A stretch of DNA of 62,170 nucleotides from an uncultured Christensenellaceae bacterium. GTDB lineage: Bacteria; Bacillota; Clostridia; Christensenellales; Borkfalkiaceae. The notes under the pieces were generated by a model that saw nothing but the letters and a program-made list of their open reading frames with translations, made no database searches and was not told the DNA's origin. Shown piece after piece: positions 26,689-35,049 of the stretch (positions within the stretch are counted from its first letter, which is position 1; every line of letters starts with the position of its first letter). The position numbers were made by a program, and so were the translations under genes. The DNA is taken from the NCBI GenBank assembly GCA_910586655.1, contig CAJUIR010000007.1:1-62170 (forward strand), written 5' to 3'.

Positions 26689-27090
26689 ATGAGAAACGCG
26701 ACAAAAGGAAAGATAATCAAAACGTCCGCGCTTGTCGTGGACGTGGCGGCTCCTCTTGCGGCGACTCTCTCACAATTCCCCGTATGGGTCGATAAAAGTT
26801 CTACGGCGACAATTTCGGGCTTGTTCGTGGTGTTTGCTCTGCTGTCCGCGATACCGCTTATTCGCGTCATAAAGCAATACCTGAAATCGCCCGCCGCGTG
26901 GTTGATATGGACGGTCATAACGGTGTTTGTCATCGCGCTTAGAAATATTATCGACCAAATGGCTATTATCTGCCTGATAGGGCTTGTAGCGAACCTGATA
27001 GGCGCAGGGCTACATAAAATCGGAGAAAAAGTGGAGAGTAAGCCCGATAAGCCTATTGACGATGAATCGGGCGGCGGAGGTAGTGAATAA
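26689..27090 (+). CDS. Putative holin (multi-pass membrane protein)
   Basis: I use ATG 26689, five bases after GGAGGAG; a GTG six bases upstream overlaps the previous gene. The 133-residue product has three to four hydrophobic segments (about residues 10-30, 38-62, 68-90 and 93-112) and a short charged C-terminus (D-E-S-G-G-G-G-S-E). Size and topology fit a phage holin, the membrane protein that times release of lytic enzyme. No endolysin gene is visible in this window, so the call is tentative. Confidence 0.55.
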   Translation: MRNATKGKIIKTSALVVDVAAPLAATLSQFPVWVDKSSTATISGLFVVFALLSAIPLIRVIKQYLKSPAAWLIWTVITVFVIALRNIIDQMAIICLIGLVANLIGAGLHKIGEKVESKPDKPIDDESGGGGSE

Positions 27091-28079
27091 TGAGTATGGA
27101 ACCTATAAAACACGACGGCGGAGAGAAACGTACAACGGGAATGGAAAAAATCAATCGGGCGCAGCGGCGCGTTACGCGCTCCGTGGTAAACAATGCGGCG
27201 TGGTTCATCGGCTTTTTTATAGTTTTTATCGTTGTCGTCGTATTCACGACGGATATAAACCTGTCAAACGGCTTGGGGTGGGCGCAGTTCGGTCTTACGT
27301 TTTTCATTCTGCTGTTTTGCACATATTCAATGTTTGCGAACTTTTACTCGTCGGGCGTGCGTGCAGGGAAAAATACCGACGCATACAGCGAGGCGCATAA
27401 ACATTACGACGAACTGAAAAAAATTGTCGTTGACTGCAAAATGCAGGGGCGGCTTACGGAGTTTTGCAGATATTACATTGATGACGAACTCGAAAGCGCA
27501 CGGACAGCGATTCTGACTGAGGTCGGCATATCCTATTCGGACTATCAAAAAGAGTATTGCGGCAAGGATAAAAAGACGTTACAGAAAAACGAAAAATTGT
27601 CTGTGGTACAAATCGCGGCGATTCTACGGGCGAACAAAACTAAGCCTGTAAAACTGACGCCCGAAATGATATTAAAGCGCGGGCGCGGGAGTGCAAGCCG
27701 CAGTCCTTTGGGCGTTAAGCCCGAAACGAAACGCGCTTTGACATTTGGCTCGAAATTCTGTACGACCTGTATAACCTCCGTTCTTACGGGCGTAATAATG
27801 CTTGACGTCATCGTAAACCCGACGTGGGCTACATTTGCGGCGTGCTGTTTGAAACTGCTGCCTATCGTTCTGAATGGCTTTTTAGGCTATAAATCGGGGT
27901 ATGATAATATTACGATTTCGACGGTAAATTACATAGGCGACCAATCAGATTTGTTACAGCGGGCTATTCAGTATATAGAATCTACGCCTGAACCCGTACA
28001 AATAGAGGAGCCGAAAACAGCATTGACAGAGGTCAATATTTCCCTTGAAAACACGGAAAAAATACCCGTGCAAGAGTAA
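27090..28079 (+). CDS. Phage membrane protein of unknown function
   Basis: The start overlaps the previous stop by one base (TAATG). The 329-residue protein has two membrane helices near residues 35-58 and 63-85, a long cytoplasmic helical middle, and a further pair of hydrophobic segments around residues 232-270. The C-terminus is acidic. No enzymatic motif is seen. It is the last gene of the + strand virion/lysis operon, followed by a terminator. A role at the cell membrane during late infection or superinfection exclusion is possible but unsupported. Confidence 0.6.
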   Translation: MSMEPIKHDGGEKRTTGMEKINRAQRRVTRSVVNNAAWFIGFFIVFIVVVVFTTDINLSNGLGWAQFGLTFFILLFCTYSMFANFYSSGVRAGKNTDAYSEAHKHYDELKKIVVDCKMQGRLTEFCRYYIDDELESARTAILTEVGISYSDYQKEYCGKDKKTLQKNEKLSVVQIAAILRANKTKPVKLTPEMILKRGRGSASRSPLGVKPETKRALTFGSKFCTTCITSVLTGVIMLDVIVNPTWATFAACCLKLLPIVLNGFLGYKSGYDNITISTVNYIGDQSDLLQRAIQYIESTPEPVQIEEPKTALTEVNISLENTEKIPVQE

Positions 28080-28138
28080 TGCAATTCTTATGCAAATGCA
28101 ATGCTTTTGTATACCAAATGCAATACAAAATTATGCAA
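28079..28138. repeat. Cluster of five ATGCAA direct repeats
   Basis: The hexamer ATGCAA starts at 28079, 28090, 28096, 28118 and 28133, giving spacings of 11, 6, 22 and 15. The cluster lies immediately after the last late gene and upstream of the terminator. It may be a protein-binding array; no binding protein is identified. Confidence 0.4.
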
Positions 28139-28187
28139 ATAAAAACAAAACAAAACTAAAGAAAAAAGAGATAAATATAAAAAGTAA

Positions 28188-28222
28188 CAGACTGTCTGTC
28201 GGACTTTAGGACGGGCAGTCTG
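28188..28222 (+). terminator. Terminator of the prophage late operon
   Basis: A 13-base-pair stem with two G-T wobbles (28188-28200 with 28210-28222, loop of nine bases) is followed by a T-rich run. It ends the long + strand operon; the opposite-strand gene that converges on it ends at 28262. Confidence 0.75.
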
Positions 28223-28261
28223 TTTGATTTTCAAATTTTTTTGAGATTGATTAAGTTGTGA

Positions 28262-28678
28262 TTAGTTGAGGTTATTTGTGTTTTCCTGTTCTGAACGCTT
28301 TTCTGACGCTATTTGAGAGCCTACATAAGAACGCATAAGAATATTTCTCCTGTGTTCCTCCTCTGACTGATAATCTTTGAAAGGGGAGGTATCGGTATCG
28401 TTTGAGCGTTTTACTTGTTTTCGCTTACGAGCGCGTTCATCAATCTTTTCAGGCTTTACGAATTTGCAAAAAAGAATATATGCGATTATCGAAAGAACGC
28501 CGCCGACGCCGAATAATGCTCCTACAATCGCGCCACTTACGTTGCAGGCAAGACAAATAAAAGCAGGAATACAGCAAATGGGGAAAAGGAATATCCAACC
28601 CGCAATACCGCTCTGAAACAACGATACAATCGTTGCAAGTTTAGAATCGTACTTTTGAAAACGAAAATTAAGACGCAT
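28262..28678 (-). CDS. Small membrane protein, unknown function
   Basis: A 138-residue - strand gene with a clear GGAGGTG site upstream of its ATG at 28678. Residues about 20-75 are hydrophobic and cysteine-containing (two to three membrane helices), followed by a basic cytosolic tail (A-R-K-R-K-Q-V-K-R) and a polar C-terminus. No family is recognised. It is the only leftward gene in the prophage arm. A gene of opposite orientation at a prophage edge is often a lysogeny-expressed cargo gene, for example for superinfection exclusion, but that is inference. Confidence 0.6.
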   Translation of the reverse strand: MRLNFRFQKYDSKLATIVSLFQSGIAGWIFLFPICCIPAFICLACNVSGAIVGALFGVGGVLSIIAYILFCKFVKPEKIDERARKRKQVKRSNDTDTSPFKDYQSEEEHRRNILMRSYVGSQIASEKRSEQENTNNLN

Positions 28679-28752
28679 AGCGCACCTCCGACGTGGAATT
28701 TCTCATACAAGAGAGTTTTCTTAGGTGTGCTACGCGTAAGGCGCGTGCTAAT

Positions 28753-28854
28753 TGTGGATAACTAAAATTTTGCGGGGGGGGGGTACTTTTTAGAGATTTT
28801 ATGCGCAGCATAATATGCTCCTCCGTAAGTATGTAGTTGTGATAATTATATCAC
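28753..28854. promoter_or_regulatory. Putative control region left of the transposase gene
   Basis: Between the divergent genes lie, in order, TGTGGATAA (28753-28761, complement of a perfect DnaA box), a run of ten G (28774-28783), the palindrome AGCATAATATGCT (28807-28819) and the palindrome GTGATAATTATATCAC (28839-28854). The palindromes have the size of repressor operators. None is tied to a known regulator. Confidence 0.4.
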
Positions 28855-28893
28855 GCGAAAGGCGATTTTGCAAGCGGCGCGGCGGTGCGGGGC

Positions 28894-28922
28894 TTGAGTT
28901 TTTTCGGTTTTTGTGCTATAAT
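28894..28922 (+). promoter_or_regulatory. Promoter of the transposase gene
   Basis: TTGAGT at 28894-28899 and TATAAT at 28917-28922 are separated by 17 bases; the start codon is at 28953. Confidence 0.7.
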
Positions 28923-28952
28923 GCGTAAAAATATGCGAAAGAGGTGCTTACG

Positions 28953-29966
28953 ATGAAAGGAATGGAATATACCGCAAGACAAAAACAGGCTGCCCTGAAA
29001 ATGTGGCTTGTCGATAAGGTCGATATTCTCAAAGTGGCGTATGCGTTCAAGTGTACCGAACGTAGTCTATGGCGTTGGAAAGCAAAATACGACGGCACGC
29101 TCGACAGCCTCGAAAACGGCTCAAAAGTTCCGTTGACGCCGCACCCGAACGCGCACTCTGTGCAAGAGGAGGAGCATATACGGGAATTGTTTGATGAGAA
29201 CCCCGATATAAGTTACACAGAGGCATTAGGCGAGTTACGAACGCGATACGGTTATTCGCGCACCTATTTCGGGTTTTATCGTTTTGTGATAAAACACGGA
29301 CTGCGCCCGTCGCAGGAAATCAAGAAAACGCCGTATGACCCTAAGCCATACGATACACCTTTAATGCTCGGCTATAAATGGCAAATGGACGTTAAGTATG
29401 TTCCGCGAGATTGCAATAAAGGGCATTTCCGAAAAGAGTGGTATTATCAATACACGATAATCGACGAGGCGACGCGAGAACGGTTCCTGTACCCGTACAA
29501 AGAAAAATCGGGATATTCAACGGTCGATTTTGTAAAGCGGGCAATCGCATATTTCGGATATGCGCCTGAGATTATTCAGACCGATAACGGTACCGAGTTC
29601 ACGAACCCGCAGCACACGAAAGAGAGTACGGTACATATTCTCGATAAACTCCTTACGCAACTGAAAATCAAACACCAACTAATACGCATAAGAACGCCGC
29701 GTCATAACGGGAAAGTAGAGCGCAGTCATAGGAGCGACCAAGAGGCATTTTATAATCATCTGACCTTTACGACCTACGAGGAGTTGAAAGAAAAAATGCA
29801 GGCGTGGAATGTACGTTACAATAACCGCCCTCATTCTCAACTGCGGAACAAAGAGGGTAAACGTGTATGGCTTACGCCGATTCAAAAGAGAGCCGAATTA
29901 CTCGAACTCCTGAAAGAGAACAGAGAAAAATACGCAGTCCGATTCCTCAAAGGCAGGGCAGCGTAG
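28953..29966 (+). CDS. DDE transposase/integrase (rve fold; IS481- or IS3-like)
   Basis: ATG 28953 follows GAAAGAGG. The 337-residue protein has an N-terminal helix-turn-helix (L-K-V-A-Y-A-F-K-C-T-E-R-S-L-W-R-W), a second helical DNA-binding part, and an rve catalytic core: Asp in W-Q-M-D-V-K-Y, Asp in Q-T-D-N-G-T-E-F and Glu in G-K-V-E-R-S-H. All three catalytic residues are present, so it looks active. It is a single-frame protein, unlike most IS3 elements. I see no convincing terminal inverted repeats close to it, so it may be a prophage gene rather than an insertion sequence. It is the last gene before the host chromosome. Confidence 0.85.
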   Translation: MKGMEYTARQKQAALKMWLVDKVDILKVAYAFKCTERSLWRWKAKYDGTLDSLENGSKVPLTPHPNAHSVQEEEHIRELFDENPDISYTEALGELRTRYGYSRTYFGFYRFVIKHGLRPSQEIKKTPYDPKPYDTPLMLGYKWQMDVKYVPRDCNKGHFRKEWYYQYTIIDEATRERFLYPYKEKSGYSTVDFVKRAIAYFGYAPEIIQTDNGTEFTNPQHTKESTVHILDKLLTQLKIKHQLIRIRTPRHNGKVERSHRSDQEAFYNHLTFTTYEELKEKMQAWNVRYNNRPHSQLRNKEGKRVWLTPIQKRAELLELLKENREKYAVRFLKGRAA

Positions 29967-29995
29967 GCGAAACAATACGAAAGAGAGAGGGAAAA

Positions 29996-30017
29996 GCCCT
30001 GCGAAATGACGCAGAGC
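29996..30017 (+). terminator. Terminator after the transposase gene
   Basis: An imperfect 8-base-pair hairpin (GCCCTGCG, loop AAATGA, CGCAGAGC) is followed by GG and a T6 run. Confidence 0.55.
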
Positions 30018-30046
30018 GGTTTTTTATTGTCTTGAAACAGGTTTGT

Positions 30047-30235
30047 TTGATTTTTTACGGCTGTTGTGGTATCATATTAGGCGCGATAGGACGTCCAAAC
30101 AGTATGATTTTTCAGATTAAGCACAGTACAAATAAGATTTTTTCAAAAAAGTTCAAAAAGTTACTGAAAAATGCTTGACAAACATCAAAATTTTTTACAA
30201 TATTGCTTGCAAAAACGCATACAATCGGTTAGAAT
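30047..30235 (+). promoter_or_regulatory. Candidate promoters of asp23-fakA
   Basis: Two 17-base-spaced sites are visible: TTGATT (30047-30052) with TATCAT (30070-30075), and TTGCAA (30207-30212) with TAGAAT (30230-30235). A third option is TTGACA at 30175-30180 with TACAAT at 30196, a 15-base spacing. The first shows that host-type sequence probably already begins by about 30,047. Confidence 0.5.
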
Positions 30236-30259
30236 AAGTAATAAGGAGTTCATAGCGAT

Positions 30260-30610
30260 ATGTCTGTAAGCACAAGCAACGCATACGGAAAAATTTCAAT
30301 ATCCGATTTGGCTATCGCTAAGGTAGCGCAACAAGCCGCGATGGAAAGTTATGGCATCGTGGATACCGTTTCGCGCCGTTTTACCGATACGCTCGCCGAA
30401 CTCCTGAAAAAAGACGCGGGAGGCAAGGGCGTAAAAATCATCACGTCCGGAAACCGAATTTTTATCGACGTTTACGTACTGATCAAGTACGGCGTTTCCA
30501 TCGAGGCGGTTGCCGAATCTTTAAAAGAGGGCATCAAGTACAAAGTGGAACGCTTTACGGGAATGATTGTAGATACCGTGAACGTCAACGTCGTCGGTTT
30601 GAAATTATAA
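30260..30610 (+). CDS. yloU: Asp23/Gls24 family protein (YloU-like)
   Basis: A 116-residue protein with the Asp23/Gls24 domain over nearly its full length: I-S-D-L-A-I-A-K-V-A-Q-Q-A near residues 15-27, a central V-K-I-I-T-S-G-N-R-I-F-I-D-V-Y-V strand and the C-terminal V-D-T-V-N-V-N-V-V-G motif. Members are small envelope-linked proteins of Bacillota, some of which anchor at the membrane through a partner and affect envelope stress. An AAGGAG site precedes the ATG. It lies 40 bases upstream of fakA, the conserved arrangement in Bacillota, so the two are probably co-transcribed. Confidence 0.9.
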   Translation: MSVSTSNAYGKISISDLAIAKVAQQAAMESYGIVDTVSRRFTDTLAELLKKDAGGKGVKIITSGNRIFIDVYVLIKYGVSIEAVAESLKEGIKYKVERFTGMIVDTVNVNVVGLKL

Positions 30611-30650
30611 CTTCCGTCTCCGCGTTTTCTATGAACTGGAGAATTTAATC

Positions 30651-32300
30651 ATGCAGAAATCAATAAATAGCGCCGTATTCCGCAAGATGGTCCTTGCCGG
30701 CGCGAAACTTCTCGAAAACAATCGGGCGAAGGTAGACGCGCTCAACGTATTCCCCGTGCCCGACGGCGATACCGGCACGAATATGTCGCTTACCATGCAG
30801 TCGGCAGTGAAAGAACTTTCTGCCGCCGCTACCGATTTTTCGTCTGTATGCGATCTGATTTCCAAAGGCGCGCTTCGCGGCGCGCGCGGTAATTCGGGGG
30901 TCATTCTTTCCCAGATTTTCCGTGGGATCTGCTCGGTTCTGGCAAACTGCAAATCGGAAGCGGATACCCGTACGTTTGCGAAAGCATTGGAAGCGGGCAC
31001 CAAAGTCGCGTACAATGCGGTTTCCATTCCCAAAGAAGGCACGATACTTACTGTCGTTCGCATGATGAGCGAATTTGCGGTAAAGTCAGCCGGAAAATTT
31101 AAAGATTTCGAAAGTTTTCTTCCCGCGATCATTGCCGAGGGCGACAGGGCGCTTGCCATGACGCCCGAACTTCTGCCCGTGCTGAAAAAAGCGGGCGTCG
31201 TCGATTCGGGCGGCGTTGGACTGATGACGATCATGCGCGGATTTCTCGCCGCCATCACGAACGATGACATCGTAACCGAAATCCAGACGGAAGCCGCAAA
31301 CGCAAACGGACAGGGCGAGGATGAATTCGGCGACAATTCCGACATCATCGGAATGGAACTGGGGGAGATTCAGTATGCCTACTGTACGGAATTCTTTGTC
31401 ATCAATTTAAAGAAATCGACGACGCTTGCAGATATCGACCGTCTGCGTGAAAATCTGATGGGCATCGGCGACAGCGTGATCTGTATCGGCGATCTGGAAC
31501 TCATTAAAGTACACGTTCATACGAATTGTCCCGGGGTCGCGCTGACTTATGCTTTGGAACTTGGCGAACTCGACCGTCCCAAAATCGAAAACATGCTCGA
31601 ACAGAACCGTGCTTTAAAAGCCAAAATCGAGGCGGAAAAGAAGGATCAGGGCATGCTTGCCATTTGTGCGGGCGAAGGGATCGCGGAGATCTTCAAAGAT
31701 TTGTTTGTAGACCGTGTGATCGAAGGCGGACAGACTATGAATCCCTCCGCTTCGGATATTGCGACGGCGGTGCAGAAGATCAACGCCGAGAACGTATTCG
31801 TGTTCCCCAACAATAAAAATATCATTCTTGCGACCGAACAGGCGAAAGCGCTTGTCGAAAATCGCACCATTCACGTAATCCCTACGAAAAACATTCCGCA
31901 GGGTTTCGCCGCTGCTCTCTCGTTCAATCCCGAGGCAAGTGCGGAAGAGAATAAGACCAACATGATCCATGCGCTCGATAACGTGCGTGCAGGTCAGGTT
32001 ACGCGCGCCGTGCGCACGACGAACGTAAACGGTTTCAATATCAAGGAAGGAGATATTATCGGGCTTGACGATAAGAAGATCCTTGCAAAAAGCGAAAATA
32101 TCGAGGATACGGTATTAAAATTGCTGGATAAACTCAAAGACGATTCGCACGAGATGATCACGCTTTACTACGGTTCGGAAGTAAAAGCAGAGGACGCGCA
32201 GACACTTACCGAAAAAGTACGGGAAGCATTCCCCGATTGCGAAGCGGATTGCCTCAGCGGCGGTCAACCCGTATATTACTATCTCCTTTCATTGGAATAA
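30651..32300 (+). CDS. fakA: Fatty acid kinase catalytic subunit FakA (DhaL/DAK domain, YloV)
   Basis: A 549-residue protein of the usual length. The N-terminal DhaL-type ATP domain carries V-P-D-G-D-T-G-T-N-M, whose Asp residues bind Mg-ATP, and the G-A-R-G-N-S-G-V-I-L-S-Q motif. The middle and C-terminal parts match the FakA-specific region (F-P-N-N-K-N-I-I-L-A, then T-L-Y-Y-G-S-E-V near the end). FakA phosphorylates fatty acids held by DegV-type FakB proteins so that PlsX and PlsY can use them for phospholipid synthesis. A GGAG site sits about ten bases upstream. No fakB gene is in the window. Confidence 0.92.
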   Translation: MQKSINSAVFRKMVLAGAKLLENNRAKVDALNVFPVPDGDTGTNMSLTMQSAVKELSAAATDFSSVCDLISKGALRGARGNSGVILSQIFRGICSVLANCKSEADTRTFAKALEAGTKVAYNAVSIPKEGTILTVVRMMSEFAVKSAGKFKDFESFLPAIIAEGDRALAMTPELLPVLKKAGVVDSGGVGLMTIMRGFLAAITNDDIVTEIQTEAANANGQGEDEFGDNSDIIGMELGEIQYAYCTEFFVINLKKSTTLADIDRLRENLMGIGDSVICIGDLELIKVHVHTNCPGVALTYALELGELDRPKIENMLEQNRALKAKIEAEKKDQGMLAICAGEGIAEIFKDLFVDRVIEGGQTMNPSASDIATAVQKINAENVFVFPNNKNIILATEQAKALVENRTIHVIPTKNIPQGFAAALSFNPEASAEENKTNMIHALDNVRAGQVTRAVRTTNVNGFNIKEGDIIGLDDKKILAKSENIEDTVLKLLDKLKDDSHEMITLYYGSEVKAEDAQTLTEKVREAFPDCEADCLSGGQPVYYYLLSLE

Positions 32301-32313
32301 CAAAGTCGGCACA

Positions 32314-32331
32314 AGAGCGGGCAACCGCTCT
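32314..32331 (+). terminator. Hairpin terminator between fakA and recG
   Basis: AGAGCGG, GCAA loop, CCGCTCT, then TTTATTATA. The stable GNRA-type loop makes it strong. recG begins only 32 bases after it. Confidence 0.75.
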
Positions 32332-32362
32332 TTTATTATATCAAAAACATTCGGTAGAAAAA

Positions 32363-34366
32363 ATGGATTTAAAGCAGTTGCGCGGGGTAGACGAAAAGCG
32401 CGCGAAAGATTTCAAAAAACTCGGGATTACGAATACTGCGGATCTAGCCAGATATTTTCCGCGCGGTTATCTCGATATGACCTCTCCCAAATCGGTGAGG
32501 GAATTGATTCATAACGATACCGCGCTCGTTGCCTGTCGGCTCACGGCGGTGGAACCGGTGCGTTACACGGGCAGAGTAAAAATTTTCCGCGCGAAGTTGG
32601 AACAAAACGGCGAACCGTTTTTCGCCGTCTGGTTTAACATGCCCTATCTTGCGGCGCGTTTAAAAGCGGGAGAATATCTCTTTTACGGACGCGTCCAAAA
32701 CCGTTACGGTCAGGTGAATCTGGTCAATCCCACGTTTGAGCCGCTGGACGGAAAAACGGATATGAAAGGGTTGGTGCCCGTGTACCGCGTTTCCGGTTCG
32801 GTGACGCAAAAAGGAATGCGCGGCTGTATGTTGCAGGCGCTCCGCAGCGAAGAATTGTCCTCGGCGATTCCTTCCCCGTTACAGAAACAATACGGACTCA
32901 TGTCTTTGCATGATGCGTATTCTGGCGTGCATGCGCCGCGTTCGCAAGAAGAACTTGCGGAGGCAAGCGAGCGCATTGCGCTGGAAGAATATTTTACGCT
33001 GCTTTCCGCATTTAAACTGATCAAGGGGGATAAAAGCGAGACGAGATTGCGCAAGTATACGGTGACAGAGCGGGAAGTTGCAGAGTTTGAAACACGGTTT
33101 CCCTTCACATTTACGCAGGGGCAACAGGCTGCGGTCCGCGATATTTACGACAGTCTTGTATCTCCTTACCGTATGAACCGCCTGCTGCAGGGTGACGTGG
33201 GCAGCGGCAAAACGGCGGTTGCGCTGACGGGAATTTTTATGGCGGTAAAAAGCGGATTCCAAGCAGTCTATCTCTCGCCGACGGAAGTTCTCGCCGCGCA
33301 AAATTTTGCGCTTTTACAGCGTATTTTTCCCGAATACCGCGTCGGATATCTTGCGGGCTCGGGTACGGCAAAGGAAAAGCGGGAGTTAAAGTCTGCGCTT
33401 GCGGCGGGTGAGATCGATATCCTTTGCGGGACGCATGCGGTGCTTCAGGATGACGTTCAATTTGCTTCGCTTGCCTTTTGCGTATGCGACGAACAACATC
33501 GTTTCGGCGTGGCTCAGCGCAATACGCTGACCGAAAAAGGGGAGAGTATCGACCTTTTGGTCATGTCCGCAACGCCCATTCCGCGTACGCTGTCGCTTAT
33601 TTTTTACGGAGATTTGGATATTACCACGATCCGCGAGAAACCGCGCGAACGGCAGGAGATTGCTACTTCTTTGATTTCAGAACGCAAGTACGACGATATG
33701 CTCGAATATATTCGCAAAGAAGTCAAAAACGGAAAACAGGCATATTTCGTCTGCGCAAAAATCGACGACGACGAGGGACAGATCACTTCGGTAAACGAAC
33801 TTTACGAAGAACTTTGCGGCAGATTGCCCGACGTGCGTTTTGCGCTCTTGCACGGCAGAATGAAAGACAAAGAAAAATCGGAAATCATGGCGTCGTTCAA
33901 ACGGAAAGAATACGACTGTCTGGTTTCGACGACGGTCATCGAAGTGGGAATCGACGTTCCGGACGCTACGATCATGGTGATCTATAATGCCGAGCGGTTC
34001 GGGCTTTCCCAGTTGCATCAGTTACGCGGCAGAGTGGGCAGAGGGAGCGAAAAAAGTTGGTGCTTTCTGCTCGTCGGATCGGGCAGCGAAACGGCGCTCG
34101 AACGGCTGAATATTTTAAAAAGCACATCGGACGGGTTCGTGCTTGCCGAAAAAGATTTGGAACTTCGCGGCAGCGGCGACTTTCTCGGTACGCGTCAGAG
34201 CGGGAAATTTTTGACCGAGATCAAAAATCTGCACTATTCCTCCGAAGTTATTTTTCTCGCAAAAAAAATTACGGACGAAGCCTTCGCGCAAGATGCGGAT
34301 CATCGGGAGATCCGCCGAATCGCAATGAAAAAATACGAATACTTAAAAGACGTCGTGCTCAATTAA
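32363..34366 (+). CDS. recG: ATP-dependent DNA helicase RecG
   Basis: I choose ATG 32363 (M-D-L-K-Q-L-R-G-V), giving 667 residues, the normal RecG length; an in-frame start 126 bases upstream would lie within fakA and cross the terminator. The N-terminal wedge/OB region is followed by helicase motifs: G-D-V-G-S-G-K-T (Walker A), D-E-Q-H (motif II), S-A-T-P-I-P-R-T-L (motif III) and Q-L-R-G-R-V-G-R-G (motif VI). RecG reverses stalled replication forks and processes D-loops and R-loops. The start has no clear Shine-Dalgarno site (only GGTAG upstream) and follows a terminator closely, so expression may depend on read-through. Confidence 0.95.
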   Translation: MDLKQLRGVDEKRAKDFKKLGITNTADLARYFPRGYLDMTSPKSVRELIHNDTALVACRLTAVEPVRYTGRVKIFRAKLEQNGEPFFAVWFNMPYLAARLKAGEYLFYGRVQNRYGQVNLVNPTFEPLDGKTDMKGLVPVYRVSGSVTQKGMRGCMLQALRSEELSSAIPSPLQKQYGLMSLHDAYSGVHAPRSQEELAEASERIALEEYFTLLSAFKLIKGDKSETRLRKYTVTEREVAEFETRFPFTFTQGQQAAVRDIYDSLVSPYRMNRLLQGDVGSGKTAVALTGIFMAVKSGFQAVYLSPTEVLAAQNFALLQRIFPEYRVGYLAGSGTAKEKRELKSALAAGEIDILCGTHAVLQDDVQFASLAFCVCDEQHRFGVAQRNTLTEKGESIDLLVMSATPIPRTLSLIFYGDLDITTIREKPRERQEIATSLISERKYDDMLEYIRKEVKNGKQAYFVCAKIDDDEGQITSVNELYEELCGRLPDVRFALLHGRMKDKEKSEIMASFKRKEYDCLVSTTVIEVGIDVPDATIMVIYNAERFGLSQLHQLRGRVGRGSEKSWCFLLVGSGSETALERLNILKSTSDGFVLAEKDLELRGSGDFLGTRQSGKFLTEIKNLHYSSEVIFLAKKITDEAFAQDADHREIRRIAMKKYEYLKDVVLN

Positions 34367-34375
34367 AAATCCTCC

Positions 34376-34397
34376 AAGCATGTTATGAATCATGCTT
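34376..34397 (+). terminator. Possible terminator of recG
   Basis: A 7-base-pair stem (AAGCATG with CATGCTT, loop of eight) is followed by CCGTTTTTTC. It is AT-rich and therefore moderate in strength. Confidence 0.5.
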
Positions 34398-34466
34398 CCG
34401 TTTTTTCACGCTAATCATTTGAGAAACGTCAAAATTTTAACTTAAATTTGATCGTGCCTATTTCAT

Positions 34467-34495
34467 TTGACAAATTTCAAAAAATAGGGTAATAT
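34467..34495 (+). promoter_or_regulatory. Promoter of ssrA
   Basis: TTGACA at 34467-34472 and TAATAT at 34490-34495 with a 17-base spacer. The start point would be near 34502, leaving a short leader removed when the tmRNA 5' end is matured. Confidence 0.8.
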
Positions 34496-34518
34496 AAATA
34501 TGGCGACATTCTGCAAAC

Positions 34519-34903
34519 GGGCCTGTTTCGGATTCGATTGCAAGCGGAATTCGTCGGATGCACGTCGGAGGCTCGGCTCCGTAAAAACGGACTTTTTATA
34601 AATGCTGATAAAAATAGCAGAAGATCGACCGTTGCACGTCGCGCTAACAGCCGCCGTGTAGCACTCGCGGCCTAACCTTAGGCTCCGTTCTATCCCGATT
34701 CCTACGTTCGGGAATAGGGCGTAATCGAAGTAGGGAACGTTGCGCATAGGCCGGTTTCCCCCCGTGTGCGATGAATTTCGGAAACATGCCGTAAAACTGG
34801 TTGTCTGCGGACTGTTTTGCGGCGAGACCGACCACAGACTAAGCGTGTAGTATCCGCGGAGGAACCTTGTAAGACCGCAGTTCAATTCTGCGCAGGTCCA
34901 CCA
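34519..34903 (+). ncRNA. ssrA: Transfer-messenger RNA (tmRNA)
   Basis: The 385-base RNA has a tRNA-like closing stem: GGGCCTG at 34519-34525 pairs with CAGGTCC at 34893-34899 (one G-T wobble) and ends in encoded ACCA. A T-arm with TTCAATT lies just before the 3' strand, and a TTTCGGATTCGATT segment follows the 5' strand, as in other tmRNAs. The best resume codon is GCA at 34617, giving the tag A-E-D-R-P-L-H-V-A-L-T-A-A-V ending at TAG 34659-34661; the other two frames give no plausible tag. tmRNA rescues stalled ribosomes and marks the product for proteolysis. A strong promoter and terminator flank it, so it is monocistronic. Confidence 0.93.
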
Positions 34904-34910
34904 AAATCAA

Positions 34911-34940
34911 AAAAATCCGAACCTTACAGTTCGGATTTTT
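34911..34940 (+). terminator. Terminator of ssrA
   Basis: A perfect 12-base-pair hairpin: AAAAATCCGAAC (34911-34922), loop CTTACA, GTTCGGATTTTT (34929-34940), followed by ATTTTGTTTT. Confidence 0.85.
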
Positions 34941-35049
34941 ATTTTGTTTTGCGGAGATACGATCGGTGTTTTCGGTCGGTTATTTGTTGAGATCGGATCC
35001 GCAATAAGAAACCAGAAGTTAAGACGGAAATTGAAAAATTTAAAAAAAA

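Noticed and set aside
34501..34900. Protein-coding frames in the tmRNA region
   Set aside because: The region folds as tmRNA with promoter, closing stem, CCA end and terminator.
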